Source: Kribbella sp. ALI-6-A
Lineage (GTDB): Bacteria > Actinomycetota > Actinomycetes > Propionibacteriales > Kribbellaceae
Direction: 5' to 3'
Assembly: GCF_001984195.1 (NCBI RefSeq)
Contig: NZ_MTQN01000010.1
Span: 806,001 to 870,000, forward strand
Length of the DNA: 64,000 bases
Shown: positions 53,954 to 62,110 of the stretch, one piece after another
How the letters are laid out: the number at the start of each line of letters is the position of its first letter
Numbering within the stretch: position 1 is the stretch's first letter
The notes under the pieces: generated by a model
Told to the model about the DNA's origin: nothing
What the model saw: the letters and a program-made list of their open reading frames with translations, nothing else
Databases searched by the model: none
Made by a program: the position numbers and the translations under genes

Positions 53954-54361
53954 ATGACGCAGCAGGGGCCGCCGCGCGCCTTCTGGCTGGTGCGGTCCGA
54001 CGGTGGTGGCGCGGTGGCGGAAGGGGTGCTGTGGGCGGATGGGGTGGTGGCCGTGCGGTGGTGTGGGCAGGGGACCGCTGTCTCGGTGTGGTCGGGCGGA
54101 CTGGACGCGTTGCTCGCCGGGCACGGCCGGGACGGCAGTACCGAGGTGCGGTGGAGCGAGGGACGGGCGACACAACGGGCCCGCGACGAGCCAACGGAGC
54201 GGCGTACGGGCGAGGCAGCGGAGCGGCGTACGGACGAGCCGGCGGAGCGACCGGCGGAGCGACCGGTTGGGCGGCCGGGCCCGTACCTGCCCGCTCCCGG
54301 CGCGGACGGGCGCTGCGTGCGGTGCGTGCAATGGTGGCCCTGCCTGCAGTGCGGGTTGTGA
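53954..54361 (+). CDS. Uncharacterised protein with paired CxxC tail
   Basis: Protein of 135 aa, unrecognised. The first 65 residues are a beta-rich domain (FWLVRSDGGGAVAEGVLWADGVVAVRW, ending TEVRW). Next is an Arg/Glu/Pro repeat linker (AERRTDEPAERPAERPVGRPG) encoded by short tandem repeats (about 54187-54268). The last residues hold CVRC-x5-CLQC, a likely zinc or redox site. The start is uncertain: the frame opens at GTG 53921, and no clear ribosome site marks either. Divergent from the XRE gene. Confidence 0.55.
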   Translation: MTQQGPPRAFWLVRSDGGGAVAEGVLWADGVVAVRWCGQGTAVSVWSGGLDALLAGHGRDGSTEVRWSEGRATQRARDEPTERRTGEAAERRTDEPAERPAERPVGRPGPYLPAPGADGRCVRCVQWWPCLQCGL

Positions 54362-54442
54362 CGAGACGCCGCTGCCGGGCGGCGGGGCCGCGGTTTACTC
54401 TGAGCTGTTCGATCGATCGTGCACGATATCGGGAGTGTGGCG

Positions 54443-55221
54443 GTGCAGGGAGAAGTGGAGGGGCCGGCGCAGCCGGCGACCAGCGCCGATCCGCTCGACG
54501 AGCTCGACACCCAGCTGGCTCGGCTGCGCAGCGTGGCCGACGAGCTGCGGGGCGCCCGGGGCAAGCCGGTGCTCAGCGGCAACCAGGTGGAGCTCATCGA
54601 GGACGGGCCGACCCTGCTGCGGGCCTACGAGCAGCTGCAGGAGAACGCGACCCGTGAGGTCCGGGTGCTGGACCGCCCGCCGTACGTGACGCCGCCGTCG
54701 ACGCAGCAGGCGCTGGAGCTGGAGCGGCTGCACGCGGGGGTGACCTATCGGGCGATCTACGGCACCGAGGTGTTCGAGAGCGAGGACATCATGGGGGTCC
54801 TGCCCGAGCTACAGACCGCAGGGGAACGCAGCCGCGTGCTCGCGCAGGTGCCGCTGAAGATGGCGGTGGGCGACGACGACACCGCGCTGATCGGGCTGAC
54901 CAAGCGGTCGCCGTCGGAGCAGCATCGGCTGATCCGGTCGTCGGGGCTGCTGGACGGACTGATCGCGACGTTCGAGATGCTCTGGGCGCTGGCGGTCCCG
55001 ATGCCGGCGCTGCCGTTCGACGGTGACTTCGCCGGTCTGCGGCCGCACGACCGTGACGTGCTCCTGCTGCTGGCCGGCGGCGCGACCGACGACATGATCA
55101 GCCGCCGGCTCCGGATCAGCCCCCGGACGACGCAGCGCCGGGTTCGCGCGCTGATGGAGTCGCTCGGCGCCCAGACCGGTTCCAGGCCGGCGTTCAGGCA
55201 GCCCGCCGCCGCTGGCTCTGA
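54443..55221 (+). pseudogene. LuxR-type regulator, frameshifted near its 3' end
   Basis: TrmB/LuxR-type regulator. Residues to about 190 are a TrmB-like sensor (YEQLQENATREVRVLDRPPYV, GVTYRAIYGTEVFE), followed by a LuxR helix-turn-helix (LRPHDRDVLLLLAGGATDDMISRRLRISPRTTQRRVRALMESLGAQT). One C appears missing at 55176-55177. With it restored the protein ends RFQAGVQAARRRWL and stops at 55219-55221, the normal family end. As written, the frame reads on without a stop into the MFS gene (to 56515). GTG 54443 is seven bases from GGGAG; 54419 is the alternative. Confidence 0.75.
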
Positions 55222-55285
55222 GCAGCGTGACGGAGATCACCCGACCAGCTGGATAGCATTTCGCTACTCAGGTGTTCAGATCAGC

Positions 55286-56515
55286 ATGAGCACTCTTCAA
55301 CTTCCGGTCGCCATCGCGCGCCACAGGAAAACCCGGGCCCTGAGTCGCCGGGCCAGCTTCTGGACGGCAGCCGCCGTTGCGGCGGTCAGTCTGTGGACCA
55401 GCGCGGCGCCGACCACGACGTACCCGCTCTACGCCTCCACGTGGATGCTGTCGCCGACCGCCACCACCGCGATCTTCGCGGTCTACCCGGTGGTCCTGGT
55501 GGCCTTCCTCCTCGTCTTCGGTCAGGTCTCCGACTACATCGGCCGCCGTGCCACGATGCTGTACGGCGTCGGCGCCATGCTGCTCGGAGTCCTGCTCTTC
55601 GCCGTCGCCCCCTCGGTCGGCTGGGTGTACGCCGGCCGCGCGCTGATGGGCGCCGGTGTCGGTCTCGCCCTGACGGCGGCCACCGCGGCAGCGGTCGAGT
55701 TCAGCGCCGAAGGCCGGGCCTCCCGCGCCTCCTCGGTCGTCACCGCGTCGACCGCGGCCGGTCTGGCCCTGGCCACGATCGTCGGCGGCGGCCTGGTCCA
55801 GTACGCCCCGCTCCCGCTGCACCTGGACTTCTGGGTGCTGCTCGGCGTGCTCGTCGTCGTGCTCGGCTTCGTCTGGCGGCTACCCCCGCACACCAGGGAC
55901 GAGAGCCGCGGCAAGTGGCGCCCGCGTCCGATCGTCGTACCGAAAGGCATCCGGGTCCTGTACGCCGGCGCCGCCGCGGCCGTGACCACGGCGTACGCGT
56001 TCGGTTCGGTGTTCTTGGCGCTGGGAGCCGAGATCGCCCAGCAGCTGATCGGCACCTCGAACATCTTCACCATCGGCCTGATCCTGTCGATCACCTCGGT
56101 GATGATCGGCGTGACCGCGATCCTCGCCCGCCGCTTCCCGCCCCGCCAGCTGGTGCTGGTCGGTGCCGTCATCACGCTGGTCGGCCTGGCCCTGCTCGAG
56201 TACTCGGCCCAGGCGCACTCCCTGCCGGTCTTCCTCGTCACCACCGGGCTGAGCGGTGTGGCGTACGGTCTGCTGTTCTCCGGAGGCCTCGGCCTGATCA
56301 ACGCGCACGCCCCGGCTCACCACCGAGGCGGGACGGTTGCCGCGGTCTACCTGGTCGCCTATGTCCTGCAGGGCGCCATCGCGCTGACGCTGGGTATCGT
56401 GGCGACGGCCTCGGGCCTGAGCACGGCGCTGCTGCTCGGCACGATCCTGATCGGTTCCCTGGGGCTGCTCGTGCTCACGGTCGTGGGCGTCGCCCCGGCG
56501 TTGCACAGGAGTTGA
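55286..56515 (+). CDS. MFS transporter (drug-efflux type)
   Basis: MFS protein of 409 aa with about 12 helices. ASFWTAAAVAAVSLWTSAAPTTTYPLYA forms helix 1 and GQVSDYIGRRATMLYG is motif A. ATG 55286 follows the restored stop of the LuxR-like gene by 64 bases. A HxlR regulator gene starts one base after its stop, so transporter and regulator are co-transcribed. Efflux of a toxic compound sensed by HxlR is the likely role. As the sequence stands this frame is continuous with the regulator upstream. Confidence 0.85.
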   Translation: MSTLQLPVAIARHRKTRALSRRASFWTAAAVAAVSLWTSAAPTTTYPLYASTWMLSPTATTAIFAVYPVVLVAFLLVFGQVSDYIGRRATMLYGVGAMLLGVLLFAVAPSVGWVYAGRALMGAGVGLALTAATAAAVEFSAEGRASRASSVVTASTAAGLALATIVGGGLVQYAPLPLHLDFWVLLGVLVVVLGFVWRLPPHTRDESRGKWRPRPIVVPKGIRVLYAGAAAAVTTAYAFGSVFLALGAEIAQQLIGTSNIFTIGLILSITSVMIGVTAILARRFPPRQLVLVGAVITLVGLALLEYSAQAHSLPVFLVTTGLSGVAYGLLFSGGLGLINAHAPAHHRGGTVAAVYLVAYVLQGAIALTLGIVATASGLSTALLLGTILIGSLGLLVLTVVGVAPALHRS

Positions 56516-56516
56516 G

Positions 56517-56996
56517 ATGACGCAGACGAAGGCCACCACCGAGCCGCACTGCTCGATCGCCCGAACGGTGAACATCGTCGGCGACCGCTGGGCCTTCCTG
56601 ATCCTGCGCGAAGCGCATGTCGGCGCCACCAGGTTCGCCGAGTTCCGCGACGTGCTCGGCATCGCGCCGAACATCCTGACCAGTCGCCTGGCCACGTTGG
56701 TCGACGCGGGCATCCTGGAAAAGCGCGAGTACCGGGACGCCGGGGAGCGCGCCAGGTCGTCGTACCACCTGACGCAGGCCGGCCAGGACCTGAAGATCGT
56801 GCTGGCCGCGTTGCAGCAGTGGGGTGACGAGCACGTCCCGCCGGCCGAAGGGCCGACCGTGCGCCGGCGCGACACCCGGACCGGTGAACTCATCTCGGTC
56901 GGTTTCGTCGACAAGTCCGGCGCCGCCGTACCGGAGGACGAGGTCGTGTTCGAGCCGGTGCCGGGCGGCCGGGCTGATCGCAGCACCTGGCGGTGA
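56517..56996 (+). CDS. HxlR-family regulator
   Basis: Winged-helix regulator of 159 aa. It has the HxlR start CSIARTVNIVGDRWAFLILREAHVGATRFAEFRDVLGIAPNILTSRLATLVDAGILEKREY and the wing RSSYHLTQAGQDL. HxlR proteins sense electrophiles or oxidative stress through cysteines; Cys near residue 12 (PHCSI) is the only clear one. Its tail extends about 50 residues past the usual end. Likely controls the MFS gene just upstream. Confidence 0.9.
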   Translation: MTQTKATTEPHCSIARTVNIVGDRWAFLILREAHVGATRFAEFRDVLGIAPNILTSRLATLVDAGILEKREYRDAGERARSSYHLTQAGQDLKIVLAALQQWGDEHVPPAEGPTVRRRDTRTGELISVGFVDKSGAAVPEDEVVFEPVPGGRADRSTWR

Positions 56997-56999
56997 AAA

Positions 57000-57037
57000 C
57001 AGTGGCGGGCCGGTCGAACAGACCCGGCCCGCCACTG
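57000..57037. terminator. Bidirectional terminator hairpin
   Basis: A perfect 14-bp stem (57000-57013 with 57024-57037, ten-base loop) lies between the convergent HxlR and subtilase stops, 15 bases from the latter. Confidence 0.8.
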
Positions 57038-57051
57038 CTGCGTTCAGGTGA

Positions 57052-60000
57052 TCAGTTGACGGTCACGACCGTGCCCACCCCGTTCGGGTACTCGATGTAC
57101 CCGGTGGAGCGCCGGTCGGTCGGGACACCGGCCCACGACGCCGTCACGGGGAACGGCTTGGCGGCCACAGGCGCCTGACCCGGCGTGACACTGAGCGCCC
57201 GGCCCGAGTCGGCCGTCACCACGTTGGTCTGGATGCCGTACTCCGTGGTGGAGGCGCCGGGCGGGTTGCTGAGGGTGATGGTCAGCACGCCCCAGACACC
57301 CGGCGTCGGTGCTGCCACCGAGGCGCTGGCCTGGCTGGAGCCGTTGCCCTGGAAGGACAGCAGTTGCATCTCGCCGTTGACCACCTTGTAGAGCACCATC
57401 CAGATACTGGCGTTCGGGTCGGTGGCCTTGACGTTCCACTGGATCGCCTTGGTGCTCGCCGTGGCGGTCACCGGGTAGTTCGGCAGCTCCGCGTCCGGCG
57501 TACCGGCGGCGACGGCACCCCGCACGGACGGTGCCGACACCATGCCGTAGCCCAGCAGCGGTGAGCCGGCCGTGCCCGACGTGGCCTCGAAGGACACGCT
57601 GCCGGACGCACCGGAGCCGGACACCTCGGTGGGAGCCAGTGTGGAGGTCGGTACGACGACGATCGGGCTGCGGACCGAGGCGTTCGCGCCCTGCCAGGTC
57701 AGCCAGCCGCTGGTGGTCTGGTTGGAGGTGGCGGTGTCCTGGGTCAGCTTCACCGTGAAGGTCTTGGTCTGGCCGGCCTCGCTGAAGGTCAGGATGGACG
57801 GCGAGACGACGGCCTTCATGCCCGGCACCGAAACGGTCGCGCGGTACAGGCCCGGCGTGACGGCTGTGACCCGGCGGGTGATGGTCTGCGTGCCGACCAG
57901 CTGGCCGACGGCGATCGACGGGGCGTTGTAGTCGCTGGGGTCGATCGAGGGAGCGCCGGTACCGGTGGAGATGCCGCTGCCCTCCAGGTAGCCGAGCCAG
58001 TCCGCGTCACCGGAGTCGTAGACCAGGCCCGGGTCCAGCATCTTCGACGGCTGCACCTCACCGGCGCCCCGGGCGAACGGATTCGGGTCGAGCTTGCCGT
58101 CAGGTCCCAGGACGTCGCTGGTGGTGGTCATCAGCGCCGACTTGACCGCCATCGGCGACCAGTCCGGGTGCTTGCCCAGGTAGAGCGCGGCCAGGCCGGC
58201 GACGTGCGGCGCGGCCATCGACGTACCGGAGTAGAAGGCGTAGCTCTGACCGCCGTTGGTGGGCGGCGCGACCGCGGCGAGCACGTTGACACCGGGTGCT
58301 GCCAGGTCGGGCTTCAGCAAATTGCCGTTGCTCGACAACGACGGGCCGCGCGAGGAGAACTCGGCCATCTGCGGGTACGGCGTGCTGACGCCGCTGGTGT
58401 TGCCCGGCACGAGCTGCGCGGTGGCCGTGTCCGTGGCGGCGTACGCCTTGACGGTCAGCGAGTCCGGAGCGTCCAGGTGCACGGTCGGGACGGTGTGGGA
58501 GTCGCCCAGCGCGTCCTGGTGGAACAGGTTGAGCAGGACCATGCCGATGCCGCCGGCCCGCTTCACCTCGGCCGACTTGTCGACCCGGGCACCGACGCCG
58601 CGCTCGCAGACGACGATCTTGCCGGCGGTCTTGGCCGGGTCGAGCGTGTTCGGCAGGCAGTTCAGCGCGTCGTAGTCGGTGACGCCCTCGAGCTTGGCGC
58701 GGGGACCGTTGAGCAGGCCGACCGTGGCGCTCTGTCGGCCCAGCGTGGTGCTGACCCCGGCGAACTTCTGGCCGTTGCCCAGTGCAACAGTTGCGGCGTA
58801 CGGCGCGACCGTGCTGGCGCCGACGGTGGTGACCCACGGGGAGGTGTTGTCCAGCGTCGAGGCGTCCGGGCCGGAGTTGCCGCCGGCGGCGGAGACGAAG
58901 ATCCCGGCCGACGCGGCGGACAGGAAGGCCAGCTGGACCGGGTCGGTGTGGCTGGACTCGAAGATCGAGCCGACCGAGTAGTTGATCACGTCGACGCCGT
59001 CGGCGACGGCCTGCTCGATCGCGGCCAGGATGTCGGAGGTCGCGCCGCCGGAGTTGACGCCGTCCTTGCCTTCCCACAGGGCCTTGTAGACGGCGATCTT
59101 GGCGGCCGGGGCGACGCCGGAGGCGGTGCCGAAGTTGATGCCGCCCTCGGCCACGTCGACGCCGTACCTGCCGGCCGCCGTGGTCGCGGTGTGAGTGCCG
59201 TGACCGTTGCCGTCGCGCGGCGACACGTAGTCCTCGCGGCCCTCCGGCGGCACCATGCCCAGCCAGGCGTCACCGAAGTACCGGGCGCTGATCAGCTTGG
59301 TGTTGCACAGGTCGGCGGTGAAGTCCTCGCCGGTGGCGCACTGTCCGGTGAAGGTGTTGCCGTCGGCCTTGTGCATGATCGTGGTCGTGCCCGAGCGGTA
59401 GGGCCGGTACGGGTCGCCGGGCGTCGCCTTGGTGCCGAGCTTCGGTCCGGACAGTGAGGCGCTTTCCGGCCAGATCCCGGTGTCGACGATGCCGACCACG
59501 ACGCCCTGGCCGGCGTCCGCCTGGCCACCGAGCTTCTTCCACACACCCTGACTGCCGGACAGCTTGAGGAAGTCGGCGGGCTTCTTGTCGTCCAGGGCCT
59601 GCCGGAGCTGGTCCGGGACCACCGACACCACACCTGCGGTCGTGCTGAGCTGCGCGGCCTGCTGGCCGGTCAGGTCGGCGACGAACGCGTTGAGCGCGGT
59701 CGAGTAGTTTCGGGTGACCTTCGCACCGACCTTGGCGGCGACCTGCTGGTGCCGGCCGGTCAGGTAATTGCGGTAGCGCTGCCCGTCGGTGCTGCCGGTG
59801 TCCACCTTGCGGCCCTTGGCCGGCTTGGTGGCCTTCAGCCCGGCCACACCGCCCTGGTACGTCGCCAGCGGCTTCTCGGCCAGCGTGACGACGTACTTGC
59901 CCGGGACGAACGCGGGCAGCTTCGCCACGAGTCCGGAGGTGGGTGGCGAGCCGGGCGGCGGCTCGGGGATCGCCGCGTTGCCGGCGGGTGCCGCGAAAGC

Positions 60001-60063
60001 GGTCAGGCTCAGGACGGCGGCCGCTGTGAGGGCGGTCCGTCGACGCAGGGACAGGTGGTTCAC
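57052..60063 (-). CDS. Secreted subtilisin-like serine protease (S8, PA domain)
   Basis: Subtilase of 1003 aa. Signal peptide (residues 1-30), inhibitor-I9-type propeptide (KYVVTLAEKPLATYQGG to about 165), S8 catalytic domain with Asp in GIVDTGIWPES, His in GNGHGTHTA and Ser in YSGTSMAAPHVAG, a PA insert between His and Ser (GKIVVCERGVGARVDKSAEV), then fibronectin-III-like beta domains to the C-terminus. Layout matches plant-subtilase-like actinobacterial proteases. GTG 60063 is six bases from GGAGG. Degrades extracellular protein; divergent from a secreted chitinase. Confidence 0.95.
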   Translation of the reverse strand: MNHLSLRRRTALTAAAVLSLTAFAAPAGNAAIPEPPPGSPPTSGLVAKLPAFVPGKYVVTLAEKPLATYQGGVAGLKATKPAKGRKVDTGSTDGQRYRNYLTGRHQQVAAKVGAKVTRNYSTALNAFVADLTGQQAAQLSTTAGVVSVVPDQLRQALDDKKPADFLKLSGSQGVWKKLGGQADAGQGVVVGIVDTGIWPESASLSGPKLGTKATPGDPYRPYRSGTTTIMHKADGNTFTGQCATGEDFTADLCNTKLISARYFGDAWLGMVPPEGREDYVSPRDGNGHGTHTATTAAGRYGVDVAEGGINFGTASGVAPAAKIAVYKALWEGKDGVNSGGATSDILAAIEQAVADGVDVINYSVGSIFESSHTDPVQLAFLSAASAGIFVSAAGGNSGPDASTLDNTSPWVTTVGASTVAPYAATVALGNGQKFAGVSTTLGRQSATVGLLNGPRAKLEGVTDYDALNCLPNTLDPAKTAGKIVVCERGVGARVDKSAEVKRAGGIGMVLLNLFHQDALGDSHTVPTVHLDAPDSLTVKAYAATDTATAQLVPGNTSGVSTPYPQMAEFSSRGPSLSSNGNLLKPDLAAPGVNVLAAVAPPTNGGQSYAFYSGTSMAAPHVAGLAALYLGKHPDWSPMAVKSALMTTTSDVLGPDGKLDPNPFARGAGEVQPSKMLDPGLVYDSGDADWLGYLEGSGISTGTGAPSIDPSDYNAPSIAVGQLVGTQTITRRVTAVTPGLYRATVSVPGMKAVVSPSILTFSEAGQTKTFTVKLTQDTATSNQTTSGWLTWQGANASVRSPIVVVPTSTLAPTEVSGSGASGSVSFEATSGTAGSPLLGYGMVSAPSVRGAVAAGTPDAELPNYPVTATASTKAIQWNVKATDPNASIWMVLYKVVNGEMQLLSFQGNGSSQASASVAAPTPGVWGVLTITLSNPPGASTTEYGIQTNVVTADSGRALSVTPGQAPVAAKPFPVTASWAGVPTDRRSTGYIEYPNGVGTVVTVN

Positions 60064-60214
60064 TCAAGGCCTCCAAGGGTGCGGCTTGGTCGGCGAAGAG
60101 CTTCCCAACTCGGTGGTGGGAACACACGGTTTTGGCCTCATCTAGCCAGTGACGGGAAACTGCCAGCGACGCGTCGGCTTCCGGACAGCGTCGGTAAGCC
60201 GACACCTCGGTGCC

Positions 60215-60243
60215 TTGACCCGGAGTTTCGAAACCTCTCTACT
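60215..60243 (+). promoter_or_regulatory. Promoter candidate for chitinase
   Basis: TTGACC (60215-60220) and TCTACT (60238-60243) are 17 bases apart, 29 bases before the ATG. The -35 is good, the -10 weak. Confidence 0.4.
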
Positions 60244-60272
60244 GAATGGACCCGCCCCCTGGAGGTCCGTTC

Positions 60273-62042
60273 ATGCGTTCACGGTTGCTGGCCGCGCTAC
60301 TGCTCGTCGTCACCGGATTGGTGACCGTCGCCTCTCCGGCTCAGGCGGCGAACCTGCTGATCAATCCCGGCTTCGAGAGCGGCTCGCTGAGCGGCTGGAC
60401 CTGCTCCGGCGGCTCGGTGGTCTCCAGTCCGGTCCGGACCGGCAGCCACGCGCTCAACGGAGCAGTGACCAGCTCGGACCTCGCCCGGTGCAGCCAGACC
60501 GTTGCGGTCCAGCCCAGTACGGCGTACACGCTGTCGGCCTGGGTCCGTGGGTCCTACGTCTACCTGGGCGTGACCGGCGGCGCTTCTACCTGGACGCCGT
60601 CGGCGAGCAGCTACACGCAGCTGACCGTCTCCTTCACCACGTCCGCGTCGCAGACCTCGGCGCAGATCTACCTGCACGGCTGGTACGGCCAGCCGGCGTA
60701 CCAGGCGGACGACGTGAACCTGGACGGTCCTGGTGGCAACCCGCCGACGCAGGGAGCGCCGAGTGTCCCCGGCGCTCCCTCGGTGACCGGCACGACCAAC
60801 AGCTCGATCGGGTTGAGCTGGGGAGCTTCCACCGGCACGGTGACGGGCTACCGGGTCTACGAGGGCTCCAGCGTCGTGAAGACCGTCACCGGCACCAGTA
60901 CGACGGTCGACGGCCTCGGCGCGTGCACGAGTCACAGCTATTCGGTTGCCGCGTACAACAGCAACGGCGAGTCGGCCAAGTCGCCGGTGACCTCGGCAAC
61001 TACGTCCGGCTGCACCAGTACGGGGCTGCCCAAGCACGCGCTGATCGGCTACCTGCACGCCAGCTTCGCCAACGGCTCCGGCTACGTCCGAATGGCCGAC
61101 GTACCGGCGGCGTGGAACATCATCAACCTGTCCTTCGGCGAGCCGACCTCGGTGACGTCGGGCGACATCCGGTTCAACCGCTGCCCGGTCGCGGAGTGCC
61201 CGAACGTCGAGAGCGACGCCGAGTTCCTGGCCGCGATCAAGGCCAAGCAGGCGGCCGGCAAGAAGGTGCTGATCTCGATCGGCGGCGCCAACGGCCAGGT
61301 CCAGCTCACCAGTACGGCGGCCCGCGACGCCTTCGTCAGCTCGGTCAGCGCGATCATCGACCGCTGGGGTTTGGACGGCCTGGACATCGACTTCGAAGGC
61401 CACTCGCTGTATCTCAACCCCGGCGACACCGACTTCCGCAACCCGACCACCCCGGTGATCGTGAACCTGATCTCGGCTCTGAAGACGCTCAAGGCCAAGT
61501 ACGGCGCGGGCTTCGTGCTGACGATGGCGCCGGAGACCTTCTTCGTCCAGGTCGGCTACCAGCACTACGGCGGCTCGAGCGGCGGCGACAACCGGACCGG
61601 CTCGTACCTCCCGGTCATCCACGCGTTGCGCGACGCGCTCACCGTCCTGCACGTCCAGGACTACAACTCCGGCCCGGTGATGGGCCTCGACAACCAGTAC
61701 CACACGATGGGCGGCGCCGACTTCCACATCGCGATGACCGACATGATCAAGGCCGGCTTCCCGGTCGCGAACACCGGCCACACCTTCCCCGGTCTACGCC
61801 AGGACCAGATCGCCTTCGGCCTCCCCGCCGCCGTCAGCGCCGGCAACGGCTACACCGCCCCCGCAGCCGTCCACCAAGCCCTCGACTGCCTCGTCAAAGG
61901 CCAGAACTGCGGCGGCTACACCCTGCGCGGCGGCGCCAGCCCGTCGTTCCGCGGCCTGATGACCTGGTCGATCAACTGGGACCGCTACTACAACTGGGAG
62001 TTCCAGAACAGCCACGCGCCGTACCTCGCGGCCCTCCCGTGA
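60273..62042 (+). CDS. Secreted GH18 chitinase with CBM and FnIII domains
   Basis: Chitinase of 589 aa. Signal peptide (1-26), N-terminal carbohydrate-binding beta-sandwich (ANLLINPGFESGSLSGWTC, to about 155), fibronectin-III domain (PSVPGAPSVTGTTNSSIGLSWGAS, 170-250), and GH18 catalytic domain to the end. The active-site motif DGLDIDFEGH holds the DxxDxDxE acidic set with catalytic Glu. Later segments TMAPETFFVQ, VLHVQDYNSGPV and GLMTWSINWD are typical of ChiC/D-like GH18 enzymes. ATG 60273 is seven bases from GGAGG. Degrades chitin outside the cell. Confidence 0.95.
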   Translation: MRSRLLAALLLVVTGLVTVASPAQAANLLINPGFESGSLSGWTCSGGSVVSSPVRTGSHALNGAVTSSDLARCSQTVAVQPSTAYTLSAWVRGSYVYLGVTGGASTWTPSASSYTQLTVSFTTSASQTSAQIYLHGWYGQPAYQADDVNLDGPGGNPPTQGAPSVPGAPSVTGTTNSSIGLSWGASTGTVTGYRVYEGSSVVKTVTGTSTTVDGLGACTSHSYSVAAYNSNGESAKSPVTSATTSGCTSTGLPKHALIGYLHASFANGSGYVRMADVPAAWNIINLSFGEPTSVTSGDIRFNRCPVAECPNVESDAEFLAAIKAKQAAGKKVLISIGGANGQVQLTSTAARDAFVSSVSAIIDRWGLDGLDIDFEGHSLYLNPGDTDFRNPTTPVIVNLISALKTLKAKYGAGFVLTMAPETFFVQVGYQHYGGSSGGDNRTGSYLPVIHALRDALTVLHVQDYNSGPVMGLDNQYHTMGGADFHIAMTDMIKAGFPVANTGHTFPGLRQDQIAFGLPAAVSAGNGYTAPAAVHQALDCLVKGQNCGGYTLRGGASPSFRGLMTWSINWDRYYNWEFQNSHAPYLAALP

Positions 62043-62110
62043 TCGGGGCGCCCGGTCAGCCTGTGGAGGAATCGCTCCCGTAGTTGGCCGGGCGCTGGTA
62101 TGAAAGAGCC

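Noticed and set aside
54419-56515. A genuine LuxR-MFS fusion protein
   Set aside because: The alternative frame supplies the standard LuxR C-terminus and a stop after one base is added, and the linker residues look like untranslated spacer. Reported as a frameshift instead.
60149-62083. Plus-strand frame of 644 codons over the chitinase
   Set aside because: Out-of-frame shadow; the GH18 motifs lie in the other frame with a signal peptide.
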